From NCBI RefSeq assembly GCF_033962415.1, contig NZ_JAVIKH010000019.1, forward strand, positions 1 through 40,716: a stretch of DNA of 40,716 nt, given 5' to 3'. Origin of the DNA: Candidatus Cetobacterium colombiensis (GTDB lineage: Bacteria > Fusobacteriota > Fusobacteriia > Fusobacteriales > Fusobacteriaceae). The stretch's first letter is position 1. Every line of letters begins with the position of its first letter. Under the pieces are notes generated by a model. That model was not told the origin of the DNA, searched no databases, and worked only from the letters and a program-made list of their open reading frames with translations. Positions 29,839-37,393 of the stretch are shown in pieces. Made by a program: the position numbers and the translations under genes.

Positions 29839-29867
29839 AAGGATGAGGAAATCCTCATCCTTATTTT
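29839..29867. terminator. Bidirectional terminator between rnfB and ridA
   Basis: AAGGATGAGGA and its complement form an 11-bp perfect stem with a 2-nt centre. It lies between two convergent stop codons, at 29834 (+) and 29869 (-). T-rich flanks exist on both strands, so it can end both transcripts. Confidence 0.9.
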
Positions 29868-29868
29868 A

Positions 29869-30246
29869 TTATTTTACAGCTACAACTTCAATTTCAACTT
29901 TAACATCTCTAGGTAATCTAGCAACCTCTACACATGCTCTAGCAGGTTTAACTTCACCTAAGTATTCAGCATAAACTTCGTTGATAGCAGCAAAGTCGTT
30001 CATATCTTTAATAAAAACACCAGCTTTAACAACATCATTTAATGAGTAACCAGCTTCCTCAAGGATAGCTTTAACATTTTCTAAAGATTGTCTAGTTTGC
30101 TCTTTAACATCATCAGATATAACAGTCATAGTTTCAGGTACAAATGGAATTTGACCAGAAACGTATAAAGTTCCATTAACCTCAATAGCTTGAGAATAAG
30201 GACCAATTGCTGCTGGAGCTTTTGCAGTATTAATAACTTTTTTCAT
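29869..30246 (-). CDS. ridA: RidA family enamine/imine deaminase
   Basis: RidA hydrolyses reactive 2-aminoacrylate and related imines formed by PLP enzymes. The 125-residue protein has [43 protein letters not shown] and [20 protein letters not shown]. Arg103, in PARACVEVA, is the substrate-carboxylate residue of active members. Length is typical for the trimeric family. AGGAGG lies just upstream on the minus strand. Its nearness to the serine dehydratase region is suggestive, although SdaA itself is an iron-sulfur enzyme. Confidence 0.94.
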   Translation of the reverse strand: MKKVINTAKAPAAIGPYSQAIEVNGTLYVSGQIPFVPETMTVISDDVKEQTRQSLENVKAILEEAGYSLNDVVKAGVFIKDMNDFAAINEVYAEYLGEVKPARACVEVARLPRDVKVEIEVVAVK

Positions 30247-30280
30247 TCTAAAAACCTCCTAATTAAATTTAGATGACTAG

Positions 30281-30309
30281 ATTTTAACATAAAATATTGC
30301 TATAAACAA
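30281..30309 (-). promoter_or_regulatory. Putative ridA promoter
   Basis: Read on the minus strand, TTGTTT (30304-30309) and TAAAAT (30281-30286) are separated by 17 bp, and the -10 is preceded by TGT, an extended -10. The start site would be about 30 bp before the ATG. Confidence 0.62.
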
Positions 30310-30487
30310 CTAAGAAAATCTTAATTTTCAAGATGTTTCAAAAGTCTTTATGTGAATTTTTTCTTAATTGTACATATTTTTTATTATTTAGAATATAAAT
30401 TATAGTTAAAAATTGTTAAGTATATATTAAATGTGTTAAATGTTCATTAAATTGTTTCGAAAATAAACACAAAATATTAAAAAGTAC
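30310..30487. other. Intergenic AT-rich stretch between divergent promoters
   Basis: Together with its flanks this forms a 344-bp gap between ridA and the PfoR-like gene. No ORF or RNA gene is recognisable. It is AT-rich and may hold regulator sites for either promoter; I cannot assign any. Confidence 0.5.
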
Positions 30488-30516
30488 TTTACTTTTTGTA
30501 AAAACTAGAGTATAAT
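30488..30516 (+). promoter_or_regulatory. Putative promoter of the PfoR/EIIC-like gene
   Basis: TTTACT (30488-30493) and a consensus TATAAT (30511-30516) are separated by 17 bp. The predicted start near 30523 leaves a leader of about 68 nt containing the inverted repeat at 30541-30576. Confidence 0.68.
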
Positions 30517-30540
30517 TGCTTCTGTGAGAAAAAAAGTTTA

Positions 30541-30576
30541 TGCTAAACATTTGTTATTTTTATAACAAAGTTAGCA
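30541..30576 (+). promoter_or_regulatory. Hairpin in the 5' leader of the PfoR/EIIC-like gene
   Basis: Inner arms TTTGTTAT (30550-30557) and ATAACAAA (30562-30569) are perfect over 8 bp. Outer arms TGCTAA (30541-30546) and TTAGCA (30571-30576) are also perfect, separated by a small asymmetric bulge. The hairpin ends one base before the GGAAAGAGGG region that positions the ribosome, so it could affect translation or be an operator. It is not followed by a T tract, so it is not a terminator. Confidence 0.6.
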
Positions 30577-30590
30577 AGGAAAGAGGGAAA

Positions 30591-31604
30591 ATGGAATTAT
30601 TAAAAGGTTCAGTGTTATTATTATTGGTTTTAGCATTCTTTACTGGTTTTAGCTTAAAAGCACCAAGAGGAATGAAGGCTATGGGTGCTCTAGCAGGAGC
30701 AGCAACAGCAAGTTTCCTAGTAGAAGCTTTTCAATTATATGTTGGTGGAGATCTTTTAGGAATTAAATTTTTAGGTGAAGTTGGAGCGTCAGCAGGATCA
30801 ATGGGAGGAGTTGCAGCAGCAATTTTAGTACCATTAGCTTTAGGTGTAAGTCCTGTTTATGCAGTTATGTTAGGTGTAGTTTGCGGAGGAATGGGAATCA
30901 TCCCTGGATTTATCGCCGGATACATAATGTCATTCATAATACCTAAATTAGAAGAGAAAATCCCTGATGGATTAGATTTAATTGTTATTATTTGTTTAGC
31001 AGCACCTTTAGGAAGAGGAATTGCACAATTCGTTTCTCCTGGAGTTACATTTGCTTTACAAACAATTGGAGATATAATTATAGCAGCTCAGTCAGCTAGT
31101 CCTTATGTAATGGCATTTATCTTAGGAGGAGTTATAACAGTAGTTGCAACAGCTCCAATAAGTTCAATGGCTTTAACAGCAATGTTAGGATTAACAGGAT
31201 TACCAATGGCAATCGGAGCATTATCAGTAATGGCATCTTCATTCATGAACTTTGTATTCTTTGATAGAATGAAGTTCGGAGATAGATCGACAACAATAGC
31301 TGTTGCAATCGAGCCATTAACTCAAGCAGATATAATATCTGCAAATCCAATTCCAGTATTTGCAACTAACTTTGTTGGTGGAGGAATAGCTGGAATGATT
31401 GTTAACTACTTTGGATTAATAAATAATGCAACAGGAACAGCAACTCCAATAGCTGGATTTGCAGTAATGTTTGGATTCAACCCTGCTAAAGAGGTATTAA
31501 TAACTGCTGGATTATGTGCAGTTGCAGGTATCGCAACAGGTTATGTTGGTTCAATAGTATTTAAGAATTACAAAATAAAAACTGTTTCTGAAATAAGAGG
31601 ATAA
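30591..31604 (+). CDS. PTS EIIC_2/PfoR-like membrane protein
   Basis: The 337-residue protein is very hydrophobic, glycine- and alanine-rich, with about nine to ten membrane segments. The call uses ATG 30591 behind AAAGAGGG; a longer reading from ATG 30540 would run through the leader hairpin and is unlikely. The pattern KAPRGMKAMGALAGAATASF, the GGVAAAILVPLALGVSP helix pair, and FNPAKEVLITAGLCAVAGI fit the PTS_EIIC_2 family. That family contains Clostridium perfringens PfoR and orphan sugar-transporter IIC proteins. No EIIA or EIIB gene is nearby, so PTS transport is not shown. It could be a transporter or a membrane regulator. Confidence 0.75.
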   Translation: MELLKGSVLLLLVLAFFTGFSLKAPRGMKAMGALAGAATASFLVEAFQLYVGGDLLGIKFLGEVGASAGSMGGVAAAILVPLALGVSPVYAVMLGVVCGGMGIIPGFIAGYIMSFIIPKLEEKIPDGLDLIVIICLAAPLGRGIAQFVSPGVTFALQTIGDIIIAAQSASPYVMAFILGGVITVVATAPISSMALTAMLGLTGLPMAIGALSVMASSFMNFVFFDRMKFGDRSTTIAVAIEPLTQADIISANPIPVFATNFVGGGIAGMIVNYFGLINNATGTATPIAGFAVMFGFNPAKEVLITAGLCAVAGIATGYVGSIVFKNYKIKTVSEIRG

Positions 31605-31614
31605 TAGTTATTAG

Positions 31615-31645
31615 AAAGTTCCAGTAAAACTGGAACTTTTTTTTT
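31615..31645 (+). terminator. Rho-independent terminator after the PfoR/EIIC-like gene
   Basis: The 11-bp perfect stem AAAGTTCCAGT/ACTGGAACTTT with an AAA loop is followed by a long T run, 10 bp after the stop codon. It is one of the clearest terminators in the window. Confidence 0.93.
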
Positions 31646-31654
31646 AGCAAAAAT

Positions 31655-31683
31655 TTGATAAAAAATAAAAAATAATGTATACT
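31655..31683 (+). promoter_or_regulatory. Putative promoter of the NhaC-family gene
   Basis: TTGATA (31655-31660) and TATACT (31678-31683) are separated by 17 bp, starting 9 bp after the T run of the preceding terminator. The predicted start near 31690 lies after the in-frame ATG codon at 31685, supporting ATG 31718 as the true start. Confidence 0.66.
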
Positions 31684-31717
31684 CATGAGAATGTACAAAA
31701 AAATAAAGGGGGCAAAA

Positions 31718-33022
31718 ATGAATATAAAAGCAAAGGGAGACTTTAGAGGATTAATTCCTTTCTTAGTTTTCATTGGATTTTATTTAGGAAGTGGAGTCAT
31801 TTTAGATTCTATGGGCGTAGAGCTGGCATTTTATCAATTACCAGCACCAGTTGCGATATTTCCAGGAATAATCGTAGCATTTTTAATATTTAAAGGTACT
31901 ATAAAAGAAAAGTTTGAAACATTTTTAGAAGGATGTGGACATCAAGATATTATAACAATGTGTATAATTTATCTTTTGGCTGGAGGTTTTGCAATTGTTT
32001 CTAAATCTATGGGAGGAGTTGAATCAACTGTAAATTTAGGTTTAACTTATATACCATCACATTATATAGCGCCAGGTTTATTCGTAATAGCAGGATTTAT
32101 TTCGACTGCAACAGGAACTTCTGTAGGTTCAATAGTTTCATTAGCACCAATAGCTGTTGGTTTAGCAGATAAAAGTGGAGTGTCAATGCCTTTAGTTTTA
32201 GCAGCTTTAATGGGTGGAGCTATGTTTGGAGATAATCTGTCAATAATTTCAGATACAACAATTGCAGCTACAAGAACTCAAGGTGTAGAGATGAAAGATA
32301 AGTTCAGAGTAAATATAAAAATTGCCGCACCAGCAGCATTTTTAACTTTAATATTGTTAATTGTATTTGGAAAACCTGATGTTGCAACAGAATCAGGAGT
32401 ATATGCTTTTAATATAATAAAAGTATTACCATATATATTTGTTTTAACACTTTCGTTGATAGGTATTAATGTTTTCGTGGTATTAACAGCAGGAATAGGT
32501 TTATCAGGAGCAATAGGATTATTTTATGGAGACTTTACATGGCTTGGTTATGCAAAAGAGATTTATAATGGATTTACAGGTATGACTGAAATATTTTTAC
32601 TATCTCTTTTAACTGGAGGACTGGCATCTTTAGTTACTAAAGCTGGTGGAGTAGATTGGATAATGAGTACAATTGAAAAAAGAATAAAAGGAGTAAAGAG
32701 TGCTCAGATTGGAATGGGATTACTAGTAACTTTAACAGATATGGCTGTGGCAAATAACACAGTTGCAATAATAATAAATGGTCCTATAGCTAAAAAAATA
32801 TCAGATAGATATAAAGTAGATCCTAAAAAAACAGCATCAGTATTAGATATTTTTTCATGTATAACTCAAGGTGCAATACCTTATGGAGCACAAATGCTTA
32901 TAATGTTAAGTTTTGCAGAAGGAAAAGTTTCGCCTTTTGATATAATACCACTTCTTTGGTATCAAATGATATTGGCTATATTTACAATTGGTTATATTTT
33001 TTATAATCCAAAAGAATCTTAA
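31718..33022 (+). CDS. NhaC-family Na+/H+ antiporter
   Basis: The 434-residue inner-membrane protein starts at ATG 31718 with AAAGGGGG at 31706-31712. It has about eleven to twelve helices. The NhaC/ArsB-like signature is seen in FISTATGTSVGSIVSLAPIA and in MFGDNLSIISDTTIAATRTQ, the conserved ion-site region. TDMAVANNTVAIIINGPIAK in the second half mirrors it. Members exchange Na+ for H+, and some relatives also exchange malate/lactate or other organic solutes, so the substrate is not fixed. In an organism with Rnf it could balance Na+ and H+ gradients. The flippase gene follows after 15 bp. Confidence 0.85.
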   Translation: MNIKAKGDFRGLIPFLVFIGFYLGSGVILDSMGVELAFYQLPAPVAIFPGIIVAFLIFKGTIKEKFETFLEGCGHQDIITMCIIYLLAGGFAIVSKSMGGVESTVNLGLTYIPSHYIAPGLFVIAGFISTATGTSVGSIVSLAPIAVGLADKSGVSMPLVLAALMGGAMFGDNLSIISDTTIAATRTQGVEMKDKFRVNIKIAAPAAFLTLILLIVFGKPDVATESGVYAFNIIKVLPYIFVLTLSLIGINVFVVLTAGIGLSGAIGLFYGDFTWLGYAKEIYNGFTGMTEIFLLSLLTGGLASLVTKAGGVDWIMSTIEKRIKGVKSAQIGMGLLVTLTDMAVANNTVAIIINGPIAKKISDRYKVDPKKTASVLDIFSCITQGAIPYGAQMLIMLSFAEGKVSPFDIIPLLWYQMILAIFTIGYIFYNPKES

Positions 33023-33037
33023 AAAGGAAGATGCAAA

Positions 33038-34480
33038 ATGTCTATTTCTAAAAATTATCTTTATAATGTTTTATTAATAATTAGTAATACAATATTTCCT
33101 ATAATAACATTTCCTTATATTTCAAGAGTGTTAATGCCAGAATATTTGGGAAAAGTATATTTTGTTCAAGGTGTTGTAGCATATTTTTTAATATTATCAG
33201 TACTTGGAGCTCCAAATTATGGAATAAAAGAACTATCAAAAGCTAAAGGAACAGGGGATTGGGTTGAATTTAAAAAAATATTTACAGAGTTATTTATAAT
33301 GACCATTTTTAGTAGTATAGGATCTTTAGCTCTTTTATTAGTAACGGTACAAGTATATGGAAAATTTTCTGCAGAAAAAATGATATTTTATATATTTGCA
33401 ATGCAAGTATTATTTGAATGTTTTCAAATCAATCATTTTTTTATTGTTATGGAAAATCATAAACGTAGATTAATAAGGTCTTTTGCAATAAGAATTTTAT
33501 CTTTAGGATTTTTATTTTATTTTATAAAAACTCCTAGTGATTATTATTTATATGCTTTACTTTTAGTTGTTCCGGAAGTTTTAGCAAGAATTATAGATGT
33601 TATAAGTGTAAGAAAATATTTTTATTTTAAAGATTTAAATTTTAAGAGACATACGAGTAATATGTTTATAATTTTTCTTTATATATTTACAATAGGAATT
33701 TATGGAAGTATTGATACAACAATGTTAGGAATCATGATAAATGATGTTGAAGTAGGATTATATACGGCAGCAGTGAAAATGTATAAAATGGTTTTACCTG
33801 TTATTTTGACATTAGGAACGGTTTTATCTCCCAGAATAATAGGAGCAATTAAAAGAAAAGAAAAAACTAATATCTATAAAAATATAGATGTATTTATAGA
33901 TTATTGTTTTATAATTGGAGTTCCTGCAACTTTATTGATGATGTTATTAGCTAGAGAATTTACATTACTATTTTCAGGAGTAGGATTTAAAGGTTCTATA
34001 GATACAATGATAATAATGTCACCATGTTTAGGTTTTCTGGCACTAGGTTCTTTTATAGGTGGTCAAATTATGCTTCCAAATGATTTAGAAAAAGATATTT
34101 TATTTATATCTATTTTTGGTGTATTTTTGAATATTGGATTGAATTATTTTTTAATTCCAATATATTTAAGAAACGGAGCAGCTTTGGCAACACTGGTAAC
34201 AGAGATAATAGTAGCTTTGGTAAAAATTTATAAGATGAAAAAACTTTATACAGATTATCATATTTTAAATAAAGATAGAATATTAACAGTTTTACTGGGA
34301 AGTTTAATAGCATATATAATTTATATAAATATAGATTTAGTTAGAAAATTTGGAGATTTAATATCCCTTTTAACAGTTCCTGTAATATATGGGATTTTCT
34401 ATTTTGTTATTTTAATAATTTTAAAAAATAAAAGAGTTTTAATGTGGTTAGATTTTATAAAAAAAAGATTGCATATTTAG
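33038..34480 (+). CDS. Wzx-like polysaccharide flippase (MOP superfamily)
   Basis: The 480-residue membrane protein has about 12-14 helices. The N-terminus SISKNYLYNVLLIISNTIFP then FPYISRVLMPEYLGKVYF is characteristic of polysaccharide flippases, with the R-x-L-x-x-E-x-x-G-x-V pattern. SIDTTMLGIMINDVEVGLYT AAVK in the middle is also typical. It would translocate lipid-linked repeat units across the membrane. It sits 15 bp after the antiporter gene and not with the transferase operon at 0.2-8.9 kb, which itself lacks a flippase. GGAAG precedes ATG 33038. A terminator overlaps its stop codon. Confidence 0.9.
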   Translation: MSISKNYLYNVLLIISNTIFPIITFPYISRVLMPEYLGKVYFVQGVVAYFLILSVLGAPNYGIKELSKAKGTGDWVEFKKIFTELFIMTIFSSIGSLALLLVTVQVYGKFSAEKMIFYIFAMQVLFECFQINHFFIVMENHKRRLIRSFAIRILSLGFLFYFIKTPSDYYLYALLLVVPEVLARIIDVISVRKYFYFKDLNFKRHTSNMFIIFLYIFTIGIYGSIDTTMLGIMINDVEVGLYTAAVKMYKMVLPVILTLGTVLSPRIIGAIKRKEKTNIYKNIDVFIDYCFIIGVPATLLMMLLAREFTLLFSGVGFKGSIDTMIIMSPCLGFLALGSFIGGQIMLPNDLEKDILFISIFGVFLNIGLNYFLIPIYLRNGAALATLVTEIIVALVKIYKMKKLYTDYHILNKDRILTVLLGSLIAYIIYINIDLVRKFGDLISLLTVPVIYGIFYFVILIILKNKRVLMWLDFIKKRLHI

Positions 34481-34493
34481 TGCAATCTTTTTT
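34461..34493. terminator. Bidirectional terminator after the flippase gene
   Basis: AAAAAAGATTGCA and TGCAATCTTTTTT form a 13-bp perfect stem with a 7-nt loop. The flippase stop codon lies in the loop. A-rich and T-rich arms give T tracts on both strands, which suits the convergent genes ending at 34480 and 34492. Confidence 0.88.
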
Positions 34494-34770
34494 ATTTATA
34501 AATTTTATCTAAGTTTTCTTTTAATTTAGAAACGCTGTTATTAGTTAGGTGAACAATTGGAATGTTTTGTGTTTTACAAACTTTGTTGCAGTTGTTTAAT
34601 AGATTATGGCTGACTAAATTTGTAAAAATAATGCACATTTCACAATTTTTAATTTTTTTACAAAAATTAGGACACTGAGTATTATAAACTTTACCTTTTA
34701 AATTATATGATTTTAATAAATCTAAATATTCTCTTTCTCCTCTTTTTAACCCACCTACAATAGCAATCAT
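34492..34770 (-). CDS. DUF2325 family protein
   Basis: The 92-residue protein begins MIAIVGGLKRGEREYLDLLK and contains CEMCIIFTNLVSHNLLN and NIPIVHLTNNSVSKLKE. This matches the DUF2325 pattern: a Rossmann-like IVGG start, a central hydrophobic strand before an SHN motif, and a P-x-x-x-L strand. The six cysteines, including CPNFCKKIKNCEMC, are unusual and could bind a metal or form disulfides. The ribosome site GGGGGG is 17 nt downstream of the upstream DUF2023 gene. Function is unknown. Confidence 0.72.
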   Translation of the reverse strand: MIAIVGGLKRGEREYLDLLKSYNLKGKVYNTQCPNFCKKIKNCEMCIIFTNLVSHNLLNNCNKVCKTQNIPIVHLTNNSVSKLKENLDKIYK

Positions 34771-34787
34771 TTAAAAATTCCCCCCTT

Positions 34788-35123
34788 TTATGAAACTTTG
34801 ATATTTTCTTTATTTTTAAAATTTATATATCTTTCACACTGTTTTTTTCGATCATATCCAAGCATAATTCCTAAAATAAAATCTTCTTCAGGTGTATAGT
34901 CTGATAAGTTTGATTTATTGATTTTTTTTATTACATCGATACAAGAACTATCACCAAAGAATATATTATATCTTCCGTTTTTAATTTTATATATCTTGTA
35001 ATCAATTTTTTTTAATTGTAATCTTTTTTCTACAAAATCTAATAAATCTTCAGAAATTGTATGTAAGATTAAATTTCTAATTCCTTTTTCATATTCATAA
35101 ATGTGATGAATAAAAACTTGCAT
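34788..35123 (-). CDS. DUF2023 family protein
   Basis: The 111-residue protein has the DUF2023 features: MQVFIHHIYEYEKGIRNLIL at the start and PEEDFILGIMLGYDRKKQCE near the end, with NIFFGDSSCIDVI in the middle. These small proteins are found in Fusobacteriota, Bacteroidota and Campylobacterota. The biochemical role is not established. The HHIYEYEKG and C-E pattern could suit metal or heme binding, which is speculation. GGAGGT lies upstream of ATG 35123. It is the first gene of a two-gene operon with the DUF2325 gene, driven by a near-consensus promoter. Confidence 0.8.
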   Translation of the reverse strand: MQVFIHHIYEYEKGIRNLILHTISEDLLDFVEKRLQLKKIDYKIYKIKNGRYNIFFGDSSCIDVIKKINKSNLSDYTPEEDFILGIMLGYDRKKQCERYINFKNKENIKVS

Positions 35124-35139
35124 AAATAACCTCCGAATC

Positions 35140-35157
35140 TATTATGAAGTTATAATA
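35140..35157. repeat. Palindrome over the -10 region of the DUF2023 promoter
   Basis: TATTAT (35140-35145) and ATAATA (35152-35157) are perfect 6-bp inverted arms around GAAGTT. The right arm is the -10 box of the minus-strand promoter and the left arm lies downstream of the start site. This is where a repressor operator would sit. It is not a good match to a full Fur box. Confidence 0.5.
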
Positions 35158-35180
35158 TCACAAAAAACTTTAAGTGTCAA
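35152..35180 (-). promoter_or_regulatory. Near-consensus promoter of the DUF2023-DUF2325 operon
   Basis: On the minus strand a perfect TTGACA (35175-35180) and TATTAT (35152-35157) are separated by 17 bp. This is the best -35 box in the window outside the stable-RNA promoters. Strong intrinsic activity with an overlapping palindrome suggests regulation by repression. Confidence 0.78.
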
Positions 35181-35207
35181 TTATTTTTATAATCAAAGTA
35201 TTTTTAA

Positions 35208-35234
35208 TAAAAAATAAAGTGGTTATCCACTTTA
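35208..35234 (-). terminator. Terminator of the HAD phosphatase gene
   Basis: TAAAGTGG (35215-35222) and CCACTTTA (35227-35234) form an 8-bp stem with a 4-nt loop. On the minus strand it includes the stop codon of the HAD gene and is followed by TTTTTATT. Confidence 0.75.
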
Positions 35235-36041
35235 CTTTTTAAAAATTAATTTTTCAATAAGATTTGCCATTCCATTATTATTATTAGATGTAGAAATAAA
35301 TTTGCAAATTTCTTTAATTTCAGGCTTTGCATTTTCAACACAAGCAGGTAGACCAGCAACTTTAAGCATAGGAAGGTCATTATATGAATCTCCTACAACG
35401 ATTATTTCATCTTGTTTTATATTTAGCATATGAGCTAATTTTAAAAGAGAACTCCCTTTATCAACACCCAATTTAGTTACTTCTAAAAAGAAAGGTTTTG
35501 AAATAGCTATTGAAAAACTTTCTCCTAGTTCATCTTTTAAATTTTTTTCAACTTTAGATAAATAAGTTGGTTCTTCTAACATGATACATTTAACACAATC
35601 TTTATCAACAGTTGCTTTGAAATTTTTAACTTTTTCAAAAGGCATTTTAGTTAAATCAACTTCAACTTCAATATATGAACTATAATCTTCAGATACAATA
35701 GTATCATCTAAATAAGTTATAATTTCAACATTATTTCTTTTGCTAAAATCATAAAGAGTATGTATTTCATCTCTTGTTAGAGTTTCTTCTAGAATATTTT
35801 TGTTAGTTTTACAATTTGTAATAATAGAACCGTTATAAGATAAAATATAACTTCCGTATTTAGCTAAATTTAATTCTTTAGCTAAATCTCTCATTGCATA
35901 AGTAGGCCTTCCAGAAGCTAAAACAAATATAATACCAGCTTCTTGAGCTTTCATTATAGCTTCTTTATCTTTTAAAGATATTTTACCTTGAGAATTTAAA
36001 AGCGTATCATCTAAATCGGTAACAATCATTTTATAATTCAT
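35232..36041 (-). CDS. Cof-type HAD-IIB phosphatase
   Basis: The 269-residue protein has the HAD nucleophile motif VTDLDDTLLNS (Asp9 and Asp11), motif II LASGRPTYAM, a Lys before the cap return (KLGVDKGSSLLKLAHML), and motif IV GDSYNDLPML. The large C2B cap between motifs II and III defines the Cof/YidA class. These enzymes hydrolyse sugar phosphates or nucleotides; substrate unknown. Its start overlaps the end of the M20 gene by 11 nt, so the two are cotranscribed. Confidence 0.92.
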   Translation of the reverse strand: MNYKMIVTDLDDTLLNSQGKISLKDKEAIMKAQEAGIIFVLASGRPTYAMRDLAKELNLAKYGSYILSYNGSIITNCKTNKNILEETLTRDEIHTLYDFSKRNNVEIITYLDDTIVSEDYSSYIEVEVDLTKMPFEKVKNFKATVDKDCVKCIMLEEPTYLSKVEKNLKDELGESFSIAISKPFFLEVTKLGVDKGSSLLKLAHMLNIKQDEIIVVGDSYNDLPMLKVAGLPACVENAKPEIKEICKFISTSNNNNGMANLIEKLIFKK

Positions 36042-37164
36042 TTTTTTCCTCCAAAAGTTTCATAAAAAGTTTAACTCCCTCAAGAAGAACTTTTTCATCA
36101 AAATTAAAAGAAGAACTATGTAAAGGAGAAATAAAATTTTTATCCTCATTTCTAGTGCCTAATAGAAAAAATAAACCAGGTACTTTCTCTTGGTAAAAAG
36201 CAAAATCTTCAGCCAAAGCTAAAGCTTCTCCTTGAATAAAATTAAAATTATTAGAGAATTTTAAAAATTTATTGTAAAGATTTTCATCATTTATAATAGG
36301 TGGATAAAGAACTCTAAATTCATCATTAATTTTAACATTAAAAGAAATTTCAATTCCTCTATGTATTTCCTTCATTCTTTTAATTATATACTCTGTATCT
36401 TCTTGCGAATATGTTCTAATTGTACCATAAAAATCAAGAGAATTAGGTATTATATTTCTAACTGTTCCTCCTGAAAATTTTCCAACTGTTATAACACCAG
36501 CATTAAAAGGTGATAAATTTCTAGATATAATACTTTGGTAAGAATCAATAGTTTTTGTAAAAGGTATAAGTGGATCATTTGTTTTTTGAGGCATTCCTCC
36601 ATGTCCTCCTTTTCCAATAATACTACAATCAAATTCTGTAGCTTGTGCAAAGAATGGACCAGGTTTTGTAGAAATAACACCTTCTTTTAAATCGGGAAAA
36701 AGGTGAAATGAGTAAATTTCTTTAACTTTATATTTTTCTAAAAGACCAGTTTCACAAATGAATTTTGCTCCTCCAGGACCTTCTTCTGCAGGTTGAAAAA
36801 TTAATAATATACTGTATTCTGTTTTATCAAGAGTTGTTAAATATTTAGCAAAAGCTAGCAATGTTGCAGCGTGACCATCGTGTCCACAGGCATGCATAAA
36901 TCCTTTATGTGTAGATACAAAATCACAAGAGTTGTTTTCTTCTATTGGTAAAGCGTCTATATCGGCTCTAAAAGCTTTACATTCTGATTTATTACCAGGA
37001 ATATATACGTATACTCCAGTTTCGCAAATAGTAAAGGGAGAGTACCCCATTTTTTCTAAATTTTCTAATATATATTTTTGAGTTTTAAATTCTTTAAAAC
37101 CAACTTCAGGAATCTTATGTAAATCTTGTCTATATTTTGTAATGTCTTTTAATAAAAAATTCAT
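36031..37164 (-). CDS. M20D amidohydrolase, candidate N-acetyl-diaminopimelate deacetylase
   Basis: The 377-residue metal-dependent amidohydrolase has FRADIDALPIEE (65-76), HACGHDGH (91-98) with the Cys and His metal ligands, QPAEEGPGGAKF with Glu127-Glu128, and a C-terminal EALALAEDFAFYQEKVPGLF. This is the M20D subgroup of hippurate hydrolases, IAA-amino acid hydrolases and DapL-type acetyl-DAP deacetylases. AGGAGG precedes the ATG. The gene lies divergent from the aspartokinase-dapA-dapB-dapH cluster, whose DapH makes an N-acetyl intermediate needing such a deacetylase. The specific role is therefore likely but rests on context. Confidence 0.8.
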   Translation of the reverse strand: MNFLLKDITKYRQDLHKIPEVGFKEFKTQKYILENLEKMGYSPFTICETGVYVYIPGNKSECKAFRADIDALPIEENNSCDFVSTHKGFMHACGHDGHAATLLAFAKYLTTLDKTEYSILLIFQPAEEGPGGAKFICETGLLEKYKVKEIYSFHLFPDLKEGVISTKPGPFFAQATEFDCSIIGKGGHGGMPQKTNDPLIPFTKTIDSYQSIISRNLSPFNAGVITVGKFSGGTVRNIIPNSLDFYGTIRTYSQEDTEYIIKRMKEIHRGIEISFNVKINDEFRVLYPPIINDENLYNKFLKFSNNFNFIQGEALALAEDFAFYQEKVPGLFFLLGTRNEDKNFISPLHSSSFNFDEKVLLEGVKLFMKLLEEKNEL

Positions 37165-37196
37165 TATAGCCTCCTATGTTAAAGAATAATAGATTA

Positions 37197-37225
37197 ATAA
37201 TAATATTATTTTTTTATAAACACAA
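37197..37225 (-). promoter_or_regulatory. Putative promoter of the M20-HAD operon
   Basis: On the minus strand TTGTGT (37220-37225) and TATTAT (37197-37202) are separated by 17 bp, about 33 bp before the start codon. The surrounding sequence is very AT-rich, so chance matches are easy. Confidence 0.48.
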
Positions 37226-37247
37226 ATATAAAAAATAAAAAATTCAT

Positions 37248-37314
37248 ATTTTATGAACTTTATAAAAAAGGAATAGCAAATAAAAATAAATATAATTAAT
37301 ATTATTTTATGAAC
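37248..37314. repeat. Direct repeat in the M20/aspartokinase divergent region
   Basis: The 11-mer ATTTTATGAAC occurs at 37248-37258 and again at 37304-37314. The first copy is also part of an inverted TTCAT/ATGAA pair (37243-37257). The spacing of 56 bp is between five and six helical turns. It could bind a regulator of the lysine genes, or arise by chance in AT-rich DNA. Confidence 0.4.
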
Positions 37315-37393
37315 AAAAAAAATAAAAAATTGATAAATTTAAAATAATATTTAAAAGAAGTAAAATATAGAAAATAATAATGAGGTGAATAAA

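Noticed and set aside
37165..37393. Lysine riboswitch upstream of the aspartokinase gene
   Set aside because: The 229-bp spacer is almost pure A/T with no multi-helix structure or conserved lysine-box sequence.
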